Position numbers and translations under genes: made by a program. The notes under the pieces were generated by a model, which saw nothing but the letters and a program-made list of their open reading frames with translations, was not told the DNA's origin and did not search any database. Below, piece by piece: positions 8,857-18,544 of a stretch of 64,000 nucleotides of DNA. Source of the DNA: Asticcacaulis sp. EMRT-3. GTDB lineage: Bacteria; Pseudomonadota; Alphaproteobacteria; Caulobacterales; Caulobacteraceae. The stretch covers positions 186,001-250,000 of the forward strand of contig NZ_JASERT010000002.1 of assembly GCF_030027245.1 (NCBI RefSeq), written 5' to 3'. Numbering within the stretch: position 1 is the stretch's first letter; each line of letters opens with the position of its first letter.

Positions 8857-11800
8857 GTGAATATTTCACGCTTCTTCATCGACCGGCCGATTTTTGCCTG
8901 GGTCATCGCCATCGTCATCATGCTGGCGGGGCTTTTGTCGATCTTCGTCCTGCCGATCGAGCAATATCCGCGCATCGCCCTGCCGCAGGTAACGGTCAAC
9001 GCCTCCTATCCCGGCGCTTCGGCCAAGATCGTCGAGGACTCGGTCACCCAGGTCATCGAACAAAGCCTGACCGGCCTTGATCATCTCAAATACATGACCT
9101 CGAATTCGTCGGCAGGCTCGGCCAGCGTCACGCTGGTGTTTGAGGCCGGCACCGATCCCGACTTCGCGCAGGTGCAGGTGCAGAATCAGGTGCAGTCCGC
9201 CTTGCGCCGCCTGCCGCAGGATGTGCAGCAACAGGGCTTGCGGGTCAATAAGGCGTCGGGCACGGCGCTAATGGCCATCGCCTTCTACACCGATGACAAC
9301 AGCCTTTCCAATGCCGACATCGGCGACTGGATCGCCTCGCACCTCAATGACCCGATTTCGCGCCTCGACGGCGTCGGCGACACGCGGGTCTTCGGTTCGC
9401 AATACGCGATGCGCATCTGGCTCAATGCCGACGAACTGGCCTCCTATGCGCTGACGCCTGCCGATATTGCCACGGCCATCCAAGCCCAGAACACTCAGGT
9501 TTCAGCCGGTTCCATCGGTGCCGACCCGGCCCTGCCGGACACGGCGCTCAATGCCACCATCACCGCGCAATCTCAGCTCCAGACGCCGGGCCAGTTCGAA
9601 AACATCATTGTCAAGAACAATCCCGACGGCACGCCCGTACGGCTAAAGGATGTGGCGCGCGTGGAACTGGGGCCGCAATCCTATGGCAATATTGCGCGCA
9701 TGAACGGCCATCTGGCGGCAGGCATACAGGTATCGCTGGCCACGGGTGCCAATGCGCTGAAGACCGCCGATGAGGTCAAGGCCCTGCTCACCAAGATGGA
9801 GCCCAGCTTCCCCGCCGGGCTCAAATACGCCATTCCGAACGATTCGACCCAGTTCGTGAAGCTGTCGATCGAGGACGTGGTCAAGACGCTGATCGAAGCC
9901 GTCGTGCTGGTGTTTGTGGTCATGTTCCTGTTCCTGCAAAACTGGCGCGCCACCCTCATTCCGGCCATCGCCGTCCCCGTTGTGCTGTTGGGCACGTTCG
10001 GGATTCTGGCGGCTTTCGGCTATTCCATCAATACATTGACCATGTTCGGCCTTGTGCTGGCCATCGGGCTCCTGGTCGATGACGCCATCGTCGTGGTTGA
10101 AAACGTCGAGCGCGTCATGGCCGAAGAGGGGCTGGAGCCCAAGGAGGCGACCCGGCGCTCGATGGACGAGATCACCGGCGCCCTGATCGGCGTCGCCTCA
10201 GTGCTGGCCGCCATGTTCGTGCCTATGGCCTTCTTCGGCGGCACGCAGGGGATTATCTACCGCCAGTTCTCGGTGACGCTGGTGTCGGCGATGGTTCTGT
10301 CGGTCATCGTCGCCCTGGTTCTGACGCCGCCTCTGTGCGCTACCCTGCTGCACAGGCCCAAGCCCGGCGAAGGCATTCCGCCCGCCGAGGAAGGCGATGA
10401 GGATGTCAAGGTCAAGGGCGTGCTGTCCGCCTTCAATCGCGGCTTTCAGGTCTTTGCCCACCGCTATCAGATGTCGGTGCGCGGCATTATCCGCAAGCCC
10501 GGCCTTTTCATGCTTATCTATGGCGCCATCATTGCCGCCGTGGTGGCGCTGGCCATCACCCTGCCGACCTCCTTCCTGCCGGATGAGGATCAGGGTATGC
10601 TGACCACCATCGTGCAATTGCCCGTCGGTTCGACCACCGCCCAAACCCTGCAAGTGCTCGACAAGGTGCAGGCGGTTTACCAGAAAGACAAAGCGGTTCA
10701 GTATGTTTTCGCCATTGCGGGCTTCAGCTTTGCCGGTTCCGGGGAAAACCAGGGCATGGTCATCTGCCGGATGAAGGATTTCAAATATCGCCACGCCGCC
10801 GATATGAAGGTGCAGGCCGTGGTGGCGCGCGCGCGCAAATCGTTCGCGCAGATCCACAGCGCCACGATCATTCCGACCATTCCGCCACCCGTGCGCGAAC
10901 TGGGCAATGCGTCGGGCTTCGACCTTGAGCTGAAAGACGTGAACGGCCAGGGTCATGACGCCCTCGCCAAGGCGCGCGACCAGCTCGTGGCGCTGGCCAA
11001 CCGCAATCCTGTGCTGGCCGGCGTGCGCGCCAATGGTCAGGACGATACGCCGCAACTGCATATCGACATCGATAACACCAAGGTGGGCGCACTGGGCGTC
11101 AAGGTCAGCGATGTGAACGCGATGCTGTCCACGGCGCTTGGCGGCACCTATGTCAACGACTTCATCGACCGTGGCCGTATCAAGCGCGTCTATATTCAGG
11201 GTGATGCGCAGTTCCGCACGCGCCCGGAAGACATCAATCGCTGGTTCGTGCGCAATGCGAGCGGCCAGATGGTGCCCTTCTCGGCCTTCGGCACGTCAAG
11301 CTGGACGTTTGGGCCACCGCAGTTGCAACGCTATAATGGCTCAGGCTCGATGGAAATTCAGGGCACGGCCGCGCCCGGCCAGTCCAATGGCAAGGCGATG
11401 CAGGTCATGGAAGACCTGGTGAAGCAATTGCCCGGCGACTGGGGTTATGAATGGACCGGCCTTTCCTTGCAGGAACAGGAATCGGGCCAGCAGGCTCCGG
11501 CCCTCTACGCCCTGTCGCTGCTCGTCGTCTTCCTGTTGCTGGCGGCGCTGTACGAAAGCTGGTCGATCCCGTTCGCCGTCATCTTCGTGGTGCCGCTCGG
11601 CATCTTCGGGGCGTTGGTCGGCACCTGGCTGCGCGGACTGGACAATGACATCTACTTCCAGGTCGGACTTCTGGCCACGATGGGGCTGGCGGCGAAAAAC
11701 GCCATCCTGATCGTCGAATTTGCGAAAATCCTGCACGAGGAAGGCCGCACCCTGGTGGCCGCCACACTGGAGGCCGTGCGCATCCGCCTGCGCCCGATCA

Positions 11801-12027
11801 TCATGACCTCGCTGGCCTTTACCTTCGGCATCATGCCGCTGGCCCTGGCCAATTCGGCGGGTTCGTCGGCGCAGCACGCCATCGGCACCGGTCTGATCGG
11901 CGGGGTGCTGGCGGCCACCTTCCTGGCCATCTTCTTCGTGCCCCTGTTCTTCGTGCTGGTACAACGCCTCTTCCGGCAGGATCGCCTGCCGCAGGATCTG
12001 GCGGCAAAGGAGGCCAATCATGACTAA
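8857..12027 (+). CDS. RND efflux pump inner-membrane transporter
   Basis: A 1056-residue proton-driven AcrB/MexB-type (HAE1) pump with a GTG start, six bases after the adaptor stop. It begins with the canonical RFFIDRPIFAWVIAIVIMLA first membrane helix. The proton-relay aspartates appear in the TM4 motif GLLVDDAIVVVENVERV, and the matching lysine in AAKNAILIVEFA of TM10. Two large periplasmic loops occupy about residues 35-335 and 565-870. The length is standard for the family. It would form a trimer that exports hydrophobic compounds through the adaptor and the channel encoded next. No frameshift or missing catalytic residue is seen. Confidence 0.95.
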   Translation: MNISRFFIDRPIFAWVIAIVIMLAGLLSIFVLPIEQYPRIALPQVTVNASYPGASAKIVEDSVTQVIEQSLTGLDHLKYMTSNSSAGSASVTLVFEAGTDPDFAQVQVQNQVQSALRRLPQDVQQQGLRVNKASGTALMAIAFYTDDNSLSNADIGDWIASHLNDPISRLDGVGDTRVFGSQYAMRIWLNADELASYALTPADIATAIQAQNTQVSAGSIGADPALPDTALNATITAQSQLQTPGQFENIIVKNNPDGTPVRLKDVARVELGPQSYGNIARMNGHLAAGIQVSLATGANALKTADEVKALLTKMEPSFPAGLKYAIPNDSTQFVKLSIEDVVKTLIEAVVLVFVVMFLFLQNWRATLIPAIAVPVVLLGTFGILAAFGYSINTLTMFGLVLAIGLLVDDAIVVVENVERVMAEEGLEPKEATRRSMDEITGALIGVASVLAAMFVPMAFFGGTQGIIYRQFSVTLVSAMVLSVIVALVLTPPLCATLLHRPKPGEGIPPAEEGDEDVKVKGVLSAFNRGFQVFAHRYQMSVRGIIRKPGLFMLIYGAIIAAVVALAITLPTSFLPDEDQGMLTTIVQLPVGSTTAQTLQVLDKVQAVYQKDKAVQYVFAIAGFSFAGSGENQGMVICRMKDFKYRHAADMKVQAVVARARKSFAQIHSATIIPTIPPPVRELGNASGFDLELKDVNGQGHDALAKARDQLVALANRNPVLAGVRANGQDDTPQLHIDIDNTKVGALGVKVSDVNAMLSTALGGTYVNDFIDRGRIKRVYIQGDAQFRTRPEDINRWFVRNASGQMVPFSAFGTSSWTFGPPQLQRYNGSGSMEIQGTAAPGQSNGKAMQVMEDLVKQLPGDWGYEWTGLSLQEQESGQQAPALYALSLLVVFLLLAALYESWSIPFAVIFVVPLGIFGALVGTWLRGLDNDIYFQVGLLATMGLAAKNAILIVEFAKILHEEGRTLVAATLEAVRIRLRPIIMTSLAFTFGIMPLALANSAGSSAQHAIGTGLIGGVLAATFLAIFFVPLFFVLVQRLFRQDRLPQDLAAKEANHD

Positions 12028-13408
12028 GGCCGTTTTCGCCTTCGCCTCGCTTGGCCTGTTGTTATCAGCCTGTTCAATGGCCCCGCCTTACGAGCGCCCC
12101 GCCCTGCCGGTGGCGCAAACCTGGCCGCTGGCTGCGCCCGCTGCGACCGCCGCAGCAAGCCCGGTAAGCTGGCGCGATCTGCTCACCGATCCGGCCCTGC
12201 AAAACACGATTAAACTGGCCCTTGCCAATAACCGCGACCTGCGCGTCGCCACGCTCAATGTGGCGAAGGCGCGCGCCCAGTATGGCATCGAACGCGCCGG
12301 GCTTTTCCCGTCGCTCGACGGCACGGGTGCGGGCAGCAAGAGCCATACCGACACACCGAACGCCATTACAGGCAAAACCAAGACGGAAAGCTATTCGGCC
12401 TCGCTGGGCGCCTCGTGGCAGCTTGACCTGTTCGGGCGCGTGCAAAGCCTGAAAAATGCCGCCAAGCAAGATTTCTTCGCCCAGACCGAAAACCGCAATG
12501 CCGCCGAAATCTCGCTGATCGCGGCGGTTGCCGACGCCTGGCTGCAACTGGCTGCCGATCAGGATCAGCTCCGTCTGTCGCAGCAAACCTATGATACGCA
12601 GAAAGACGCCTTCGACATTGCGGGCAAGCAGGCGCAGATCGGCGTTTTGTCCGATCTCGATCTCAACCAGATCCGCACGGAAATGGAGCAGGCGCGCGCC
12701 AATACGGCGGCGGCGGCCACGGCGGTCGATCAGGATAAGGCGGCGCTGACCCTGCTGGTAGGTAACGCCGTGCCCGACAATCTGTTACCGGACGGTCTTA
12801 AGCCCGATATGGTGGCGGCCAGCATCCCCGTGGGGCTACCGTCCGATGTGTTGCTGAACCGGCCCGATATTCTGGCCGCCGAGCATAATCTGAAGGCCTA
12901 TAATGCCGATATTGGCGCAGCCCGCGCCGCCTTCTTCCCGTCGATCAGCCTGACCGGTTCCGCCGGTTCGGCCTCCACTGATCTCGGCCACCTTTTCGGA
13001 TCGGGCACGGGCGTCTGGTCTTATGGCGCCAATCTGGCCGTGCCGATCTTTGCGGGCGGGGCCAATCTCAACAATCTGCGTTCGGCCAAGGTCAGCCGCG
13101 ACATCGCCGTGGCCCAGTATGAGCAGGCGATCCAGCAGGCGTTTTCCGACGTCAATCAGGCCCTGGCCGTGCGGGCGCGCATCGATGAGCGGCTCGACGC
13201 CGAAAGCGCCTCGGCGGACGCGGCGGCGCAGTCGCTTAAATTATCGCAGGCGCTTTATCAGGTCGGCAGCGATTCCTACCTGACCCTGATGACCGCCCAG
13301 CGCACCTCCTATAGCGCCCAGCAGGCCCTGATCACCTTACAGGCCCTGAAAGCGAGAAATCTGGTGGCGCTCTATGCGGCGCTTGGCGATGATGCGACCC
13401 TGAAATAG
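12020..13408 (+). CDS. RND efflux outer-membrane channel (OprM/NodT family)
   Basis: A 462-residue outer-membrane factor lipoprotein completing the tripartite pump. The signal peptide ends in the lipobox LLSAC (Cys18). Two repeated OEP domains follow (about residues 50-245 and 265-450), with the characteristic SWQLDLFGRVQ in the first and VPIFAGGANLNNL in the second. The start overlaps the pump gene by eight bases and is preceded by a strong Shine-Dalgarno (AAAGGAGG at 12006-12013), so translation is coupled. The three genes encode a self-sufficient efflux system with no local regulator apart from whatever acts at the operator-like palindrome upstream. Confidence 0.93.
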   Translation: MTKAVFAFASLGLLLSACSMAPPYERPALPVAQTWPLAAPAATAAASPVSWRDLLTDPALQNTIKLALANNRDLRVATLNVAKARAQYGIERAGLFPSLDGTGAGSKSHTDTPNAITGKTKTESYSASLGASWQLDLFGRVQSLKNAAKQDFFAQTENRNAAEISLIAAVADAWLQLAADQDQLRLSQQTYDTQKDAFDIAGKQAQIGVLSDLDLNQIRTEMEQARANTAAAATAVDQDKAALTLLVGNAVPDNLLPDGLKPDMVAASIPVGLPSDVLLNRPDILAAEHNLKAYNADIGAARAAFFPSISLTGSAGSASTDLGHLFGSGTGVWSYGANLAVPIFAGGANLNNLRSAKVSRDIAVAQYEQAIQQAFSDVNQALAVRARIDERLDAESASADAAAQSLKLSQALYQVGSDSYLTLMTAQRTSYSAQQALITLQALKARNLVALYAALGDDATLK

Positions 13409-13502
13409 GCAGGGTTACATCGCGCCGAAAGGCGGGCCGGTCAAATCATGCCGGCCAAATCCCGATTGACAGCCGTGCTGTTCTGCGCATTAGCAACGCA
13501 GC

Positions 13503-15035
13503 ATGATGTCATCCGCCAGAAGCCGCTATCTCGCCGTGCTCGCCGCCGCCCTGTGCCTGGCGGCGGGGCTGGCCATCGCTTTTGGCTATATCAGCGTCGA
13601 TTCCTGGTATTATATGCTGCTGGCGCGCTCGCTGCGCGATGGCCATCCCCTGCACCTGCACCACCAGTATATGGCGGTTTATCCGCTCGGCTACCCGCTG
13701 CTGCTGGCCCTGACCACGCCGCTGGCCCGGCCTGAGGTGATGATGATCACCTCCAAGCTTGCCAATATGGCTCTGCTGGCCGCCGATTTTGCCCTGATCT
13801 GGCGAGCCACCCGCAATCTGCCCGTGGCGACGCTGATCGTGGTCAATCCGGTTACGCTGGTGATCGCCATGTACACCTGGTCGGAAAACCTCGAACTGTT
13901 CGCCATCTGCGCCAGCCTGTTCCTCATCACAAACCTGGCGCAGGACGGTAAACGGCGCGATCTGTTCCTGCTGGCCATTGTGCTGATCATCGGCGTTTTC
14001 TCACGCTACTTTTTCGGCCCTCTGGCCTTCCTGATCTTTGCCGCTAGCTGGCGCGTTTATGGCCGCAAGGTGGCGTGGCGTATTTTCCCGGCCTTTTGCG
14101 TGGCCGGGCTGGTCTATCTGAGCTATCAGGGCGTCAACTGGGCGGTGACCGGCTATCCGACCGGAATGCCGCGCGGGCCTGCACCGGAAGCGCCGCTGCT
14201 GCTGATCCGCGACTTCCTGACGGCGGGCGGCTGGAACGGGCTGAAAGTGCTGATCGCGGCGGGATTATTCCTGGCCTTCGCCCGGCGTCATGTCTCGCTG
14301 CAACGTCCGGCCAGAAACGACGCCGCCACCCTGATCCTGCTGACCGGACTGGGCTTCCTCGCCCTGGCGCTCGTGCTCAGGCTACGTAATTATTTCGACC
14401 CGTTCGATACGCGCACCCTCGGCTACGGCATCGTCCTGACGCTCACGGGATTGATCGGTCGCTATATCCATTTGGACGAAGGCAATCAACCCGTCTGGCC
14501 GGTGGCCGCCCTGATCGCCTGCGCTCTGTTTTCTGTCGTTTTCGCCGATGATTTCGCCCTGCTTCAGGATATCCACGATCTGCCCGATGGCTATGCCTTT
14601 CCGGCGGCCTCGCTGGCCCAGCTTAAGGGCCATTCACCGCCTGCCAATGTGATCGTGTCTTTCCAGTTGCCCATAGCCGGGCTCGATTCCACCAATGTCG
14701 ATAATATCAACGAGGTCTTTTATGGCCCGGACGTTACGGTGATCGCGCCGCTCGGCGGCCCCGACAATACGCCGGAATCGGTGCCTGCCTTCTGGCACCG
14801 ATTATCGGCCCTGCATCCCCATACCTGTTATTTTGATTTCACGCCCTTTGCCACCGCCGCCGATTTTGACACCTATCTGAACGCCCAAAACCTGATCGAC
14901 CGGCGCTGGTCATGGCAAGATTTTCGCTTCCACAAGGTCAAAATGACGGCCCTGGTGCCCGACATGCGCGTCTGGCTGCGCCACGTCTTCGTCGCAGGCC
15001 GCTATCTTCCCTGCGCCAGCGCACTTCATCGCTGA
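13503..15035 (+). CDS. Polytopic membrane protein, GT39/PMT-like
   Basis: A 510-residue membrane protein with about ten hydrophobic helices and a soluble C-terminal region. The first loop after TM1 (SVDSWYYMLLARSLRDGHPL) resembles the D-containing periplasmic loop of lipid-linked-sugar-dependent GT-C transferases of the GT39/PMT kind, but this is a weak resemblance and the substrate is unknown. Two adjacent ATGs (13503 and 13506) could serve as start. The last 29 or so codons and the stop lie inside an 89-bp sequence that recurs almost unchanged at 52791-52879. The original C-terminus has therefore probably been replaced by a repeat-encoded tail (MRVWLRHVFVAGRYLPC and following). Confidence 0.65.
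   Translation: MMSSARSRYLAVLAAALCLAAGLAIAFGYISVDSWYYMLLARSLRDGHPLHLHHQYMAVYPLGYPLLLALTTPLARPEVMMITSKLANMALLAADFALIWRATRNLPVATLIVVNPVTLVIAMYTWSENLELFAICASLFLITNLAQDGKRRDLFLLAIVLIIGVFSRYFFGPLAFLIFAASWRVYGRKVAWRIFPAFCVAGLVYLSYQGVNWAVTGYPTGMPRGPAPEAPLLLIRDFLTAGGWNGLKVLIAAGLFLAFARRHVSLQRPARNDAATLILLTGLGFLALALVLRLRNYFDPFDTRTLGYGIVLTLTGLIGRYIHLDEGNQPVWPVAALIACALFSVVFADDFALLQDIHDLPDGYAFPAASLAQLKGHSPPANVIVSFQLPIAGLDSTNVDNINEVFYGPDVTVIAPLGGPDNTPESVPAFWHRLSALHPHTCYFDFTPFATAADFDTYLNAQNLIDRRWSWQDFRFHKVKMTALVPDMRVWLRHVFVAGRYLPCASALHR
14947..15035 (+). repeat. Dispersed 89-bp repeat, copy A
   Basis: This segment matches 52791-52879 at 86 of 89 positions by direct comparison. Here it forms the 3' end and stop codon of the membrane-protein gene; the other copy is intergenic. 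It begins with CGGCCCTGG and ends at the shared TGA. A GGCCGC lies inside, so the edges are partly inverted. Confidence 0.85.
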
Positions 15036-15091
15036 TACCAAGTTGCGATGACTGTGGCTCATGGCAGCGTGGTATTACGATGATAAGGCGG

Positions 15092-15439
15092 TCACTGCGC
15101 CTGCTCGCCATCAAAGGCGTCGAGCGTCCTGACCGAGTACACAAGGGCAGCGCCCGCATTGACCGAGATGGCGGTGCCCAGAGCTTCAATGATTTCCGCG
15201 CGCGTGGCACCGGCCTTGATGGCGGCCGCCGTATGAACGCTGATACAGCCGTCACAACGGCTGGTCACCGCGACCGCCAGTGCGATCAGTTCATTGACCT
15301 TGTCGCCCAGGAGGCTGGTCTGCCGCGATGCCGCACCCAGGGCCTGATAGCCCTTGATGATGTCGGGGCTGGTTTTGGCAATCGACCCGACGCCGGCGGC
15401 CAGTTGCTGACGATATGTCTTCCAATCCAGAATTTGCAT
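15092..15439 (-). CDS. Carboxymuconolactone decarboxylase / AhpD-like protein
   Basis: A 115-residue protein of the CMD/AhpD fold. The redox signature CDGCISVH (CxxCxxxH) is intact, as in AhpD-like peroxidase partners. The preceding helix (LLGDKVNELIALAVAVTSR) and the following AGATRAEIIEAL are typical. It would be a small cytoplasmic thiol-dependent peroxidase or an accessory reductant. The open frame extends 31 codons upstream, but ATG at 15439 has a good Shine-Dalgarno (AGGAG) and gives the normal family length. It is divergent from an AraC-type regulator 111 bases away, which is its likely controller. Confidence 0.85.
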   Translation of the reverse strand: MQILDWKTYRQQLAAGVGSIAKTSPDIIKGYQALGAASRQTSLLGDKVNELIALAVAVTSRCDGCISVHTAAAIKAGATRAEIIEALGTAISVNAGAALVYSVRTLDAFDGEQAQ

Positions 15440-15550
15440 GAGATAGCTCCTTTGATTTGTCGGAGCAAAAATATTCCAAAATAGCTTTCTTTCAACGCCA
15501 TACAGGCGCATATTTTTGATCTGACGGATCAACCCTGGCCTGGAGACGAA

Positions 15551-16465
15551 ATGGACGGAGATGCTTTTTCAGGTTTGGCCCCCTTCCTGCGGGTCACGCC
15601 CGAACTGCAACTGATCTGCCGGTTTGGCGACCAGTGGCGTGCTGACCATGCCCGGGAAAGCGGTGACTGGGCGCCCTTCCATATTATTACCGAAGGCCAG
15701 TGCAGGCTCGATGTCGGATCGGCCAGGTATTTGCTGTCTGCCGGGGACGTTGCGCTCCTGCCGCACGGCAGCCCGCACCTGATACATTCGCTTACCAGTA
15801 TGCCAAAAGTCGAAGAGCGCTATAGCCACCGCCTGCATAATGGCATCGTTGTACGCACAAATGGCGAACCACCCGATACCCAACTGGTCTGCGGTCGTCT
15901 CAGATTTGAAACTCTCCGCAACAACATGGTTCTGGCCGCCTTGCCGACGGTCATCGTCGTGAAACAGGCGGACGGTCAGGATGCCGGGCGATTGCGCACC
16001 CTGATTGAAGCCATGACCGCCGAGCTTGAAGCCGATGATCTGGGCAGCGGCAGTGTGGCCATGACGCTTGCCAGCGCCATCCTGATGATCGTTCTGCGGG
16101 CCTTTTTCAACGGAAACGCAACGGCGCCGGGGCTGTTGTCCCTGCTGGCGGATCCAAAGACAGGGCGTGTTATGCTGGCGGTGTTTCAGCGGATAGATCA
16201 TCCCTGGGCCCTCGACGAACTGGCCAATATCGCTAATACGTCACGCGCGACACTCGTTCGGGCGTTTCAGCGCGCGGTCGGTATGGCGCCGCTGGCGTTT
16301 TTGATCGAATTGCGTCTCGATCTGGCGCGCCGACGTGTCCGGCTTGAAAAAACGCCCCTGGCAAGGATCGCAGAAGAAACGGGATACCTGTCGCAAAGCG
16401 CCTTCCATCGCGCCTTTCAGCGCCGGTTCGGCATAGCGCCCGGCGCGTATCGAAAGACGGCCTAA
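15551..16465 (+). CDS. AraC family transcriptional regulator (cupin sensor)
   Basis: A 304-residue regulator. The N-terminal 180 residues form a cupin-type ligand-binding domain (ESGDWAPFHIITEGQCRL, LSAGDVALLPHGSPHLI). The C-terminal 100 residues carry two helix-turn-helix motifs of the AraC family (LDELANIANTSRATLVRAFQ and IAEETGYLSQSAFHRAFQRR). Members with this cupin type commonly sit beside AhpD-like or oxidoreductase genes and activate them. Here the divergent CMD/AhpD gene is the obvious target. Its stop overlaps the stop of the convergent LysR gene by four bases. Confidence 0.9.
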   Translation: MDGDAFSGLAPFLRVTPELQLICRFGDQWRADHARESGDWAPFHIITEGQCRLDVGSARYLLSAGDVALLPHGSPHLIHSLTSMPKVEERYSHRLHNGIVVRTNGEPPDTQLVCGRLRFETLRNNMVLAALPTVIVVKQADGQDAGRLRTLIEAMTAELEADDLGSGSVAMTLASAILMIVLRAFFNGNATAPGLLSLLADPKTGRVMLAVFQRIDHPWALDELANIANTSRATLVRAFQRAVGMAPLAFLIELRLDLARRRVRLEKTPLARIAEETGYLSQSAFHRAFQRRFGIAPGAYRKTA

Positions 16466-17298
16466 TTGTCTCCCAAGCGCGCGACCACAAGCTGGATCAG
16501 GGCCCTCAGGCGCGCCAGCTTGCCGAGATCACGGTGATAGCCGAAAAAGAGATCGCGGGCGGGCGGTACATCGCCGAGATCGACGACCTCAAGGTCTTCC
16601 AACTGTTCGGCAAGACGCCGCGGTAAAACGGCGAGCCCGGCTCCCATCCGGCACAGCCGCGCCTGCGCTTCACGGTTATTGCTGCGAAAAACAACAGGGG
16701 CATCCGGACGCAGGGCTCTCAACCATTTTACGTCAGGCAGATGATCGAGGGCTGTGTCCATCAGGATCAGTCCCATGGCAGAGTGATCCTTGCCCATTTG
16801 TTTGTAAACAGCATAGGTCTGGGTCAGCAGGCGGCGCTGGCGGACATCGGGCTCGTCAAAAGCGCCGATACGAAAGACCAGATCCGCTTCTCTTCGGGAC
16901 AGGCTGTAAAGGCGTGCATCGGTCACCAGCTCAACCGTCACAGCCGGGTGCATCAGGCTGAACTCGGCCAGAACCGGTGCCAGGACGTAGGTTCCGAACC
17001 ACTCAGAGGCCGACAAGCGAAGGAAACCGCTCAAGCTGTCCGGTTGAGCGCCGGTCTGCCGGGCGATGCTTAAGGCCTCTTCCTCCATCCGCTCGGCATG
17101 ACCCAGCACCGCCAGGCCTTCATCGGTCAGGACAAAGCCAGCCGGGGTGCGTTGAAACAGGCTCTGCCCCAATGCCGCCTCCAGTGCGCGCAATCGTCGG
17201 CCCAGTGTGGGCTGGGTCTGGCCAATCTGCCGCGCCGCGCCGCCCAGCGTCCCCGCCCTTGCTACGGCCAGAAATATCTTGAGGTCACTCCACTCCAT
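16462..17298 (-). CDS. LysR family transcriptional regulator
   Basis: A 278-residue regulator with an N-terminal winged helix (DLKIFLAVARAGTLGGAARQ, then QTQPTLGRRLRALEAALG; residues 3-60) and a substrate-binding effector domain (about 90-278). Start ATG 17298 is chosen because AGGAG lies five bases upstream; the open frame extends a further eight codons. It is divergent from a quinone-oxidoreductase-like gene 106 bases away, the usual arrangement in which a LysR protein controls its neighbour in response to a small metabolite. Convergent with the AraC gene. Confidence 0.9.
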   Translation of the reverse strand: MEWSDLKIFLAVARAGTLGGAARQIGQTQPTLGRRLRALEAALGQSLFQRTPAGFVLTDEGLAVLGHAERMEEEALSIARQTGAQPDSLSGFLRLSASEWFGTYVLAPVLAEFSLMHPAVTVELVTDARLYSLSRREADLVFRIGAFDEPDVRQRRLLTQTYAVYKQMGKDHSAMGLILMDTALDHLPDVKWLRALRPDAPVVFRSNNREAQARLCRMGAGLAVLPRRLAEQLEDLEVVDLGDVPPARDLFFGYHRDLGKLARLRALIQLVVARLGDN

Positions 17299-17404
17299 TG
17301 ACGCTCCTAAACATTTTTGCACGATAGATATGCAATAACGATAATTTCATGTCAATTTCGCATGGGGTAAATAGAGGGCAGTTTTCAGAATAAGGAATTT
17401 TCTC

Positions 17405-18379
17405 ATGCGCGCCGCCCTGCTCCCCACCGCTCAAACTGACTTCATCGTCACCGAACTTGCCAAACCCGAACCCAAATCCGGCCAGGTGCTGGTTCGTATT
17501 GTCGCCAGCGGCGTCAATCCGCTCGACACCAAGATCCGGGCGGGCGGCGCGGCACATGCGCGCCAGCCTCTGCCAGCCGTGCTGGGCATGGATCTCGCGG
17601 GCGTCGTAGAGGCCATCGGCGAGGGGGTGACGGATTTTAAGCTCGGCGATGACGTTTTCGGCATGGCAACCGGCATTGGCGGCCAGCAAGGATCTCAGGC
17701 CGAATTTGCCGCCGTTGACGCTGATTTTCTGGCCCTGAAGCCCGCCTCGCTCGACTTTCGCCAGGCGGCAGCCCTGCCACTGGTCGTCATTACCGCATGG
17801 GAGGGTCTGGTTGACCATGCCCATGTCCAGCCAGGGCAGACGGTTCTCGTTCAGGGCGGCGCTGGCGGGGTCGGTCATGTCGCGGTGCAGATAGCAAAAG
17901 CTCTGGGCGCCACGGTCTATGCCACCGCTTCTCAAAAGGATTTTCCTTACCTGACCAGCCTCGGCGCAATACCTGTCGATCGCGACCTGCCGGTCGCCGA
18001 TATGGTCGCCCGGTATGCCTCCGGCGAAGGCTTTGATATTGTTTATGATACGGTGGGCGGTGCCGCCATCGACGCGGCTTTTGAGGCCGTGAAGTGCCGT
18101 GGCCACGTCACCAGCGCCCTTGGCCGCGAAGCCCATAATCTGGCACCCCTGTCTTTGCGCGCCGCCACCTATTCGGCCGTCTTCACCCTCCTGCCCCTGC
18201 TCACGGGAAAGGGGCGCAAGCATCACGGCGACATCCTGCGGGAAATCGCCAGACAGGCAGACGCCGGTAAGCTTGTGCCGCGCCTTGATCCGCGCCGCTT
18301 TGGCCTGTCGGATGTTACCGCAGCGCATGAGGCGGTTACCAGCCAGCCGACCGGCAAGGTGATCATCGACATCGCCTGA
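17405..18379 (+). CDS. NADP-dependent oxidoreductase (quinone oxidoreductase-like MDR)
   Basis: A 324-residue medium-chain dehydrogenase/reductase. The N-terminal GroES-like domain (residues 1-115) has VLGMDLAGVVEAIGEGV but lacks the cysteines that bind catalytic zinc, as in the zinc-free quinone oxidoreductase branch. The Rossmann domain has VQGGAGGVGHVAVQIAKALG (near 153-172) for NADPH. It would reduce quinones or alpha,beta-unsaturated carbonyls in the cytoplasm. A promoter region shared with the divergent LysR gene suggests that it is the regulated target. Length is normal. Confidence 0.88.
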   Translation: MRAALLPTAQTDFIVTELAKPEPKSGQVLVRIVASGVNPLDTKIRAGGAAHARQPLPAVLGMDLAGVVEAIGEGVTDFKLGDDVFGMATGIGGQQGSQAEFAAVDADFLALKPASLDFRQAAALPLVVITAWEGLVDHAHVQPGQTVLVQGGAGGVGHVAVQIAKALGATVYATASQKDFPYLTSLGAIPVDRDLPVADMVARYASGEGFDIVYDTVGGAAIDAAFEAVKCRGHVTSALGREAHNLAPLSLRAATYSAVFTLLPLLTGKGRKHHGDILREIARQADAGKLVPRLDPRRFGLSDVTAAHEAVTSQPTGKVIIDIA

Positions 18380-18467
18380 TCCTGCGCCACCTTTGGCGGG
18401 TGCGCGCCCAGACCGGTCGTACGACGCTTTTTTGCTGGAGACGTTTTTCCTGCGCGGCGCTTGTCAA

Positions 18468-18481
18468 TGACACCGGTTTCC
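18468..18481. promoter_or_regulatory. Pectin-regulon operator (ABC importer operon)
   Basis: TGACACCGGTTTCC keeps the perfect left half and CCGG centre of the TGACACCGGTGTCA palindrome found upstream of other pectin genes here. It lies 64 bases before the GTG start of the ABC ATPase gene. It is identical to the site at the start of the secreted GH28 gene (30787). Confidence 0.65.
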
Positions 18482-18544
18482 TTTACATCTTTCATCAAGT
18501 TGCCGACAACAGGCGCGAAACATTAGCAGGCGGCGGGATTCAAC

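Noticed and set aside
10198..11061. 287-codon leftward frame inside the RND pump gene
   Set aside because: Histidine/glycine-rich shadow of the pump gene, with no start signal or family.
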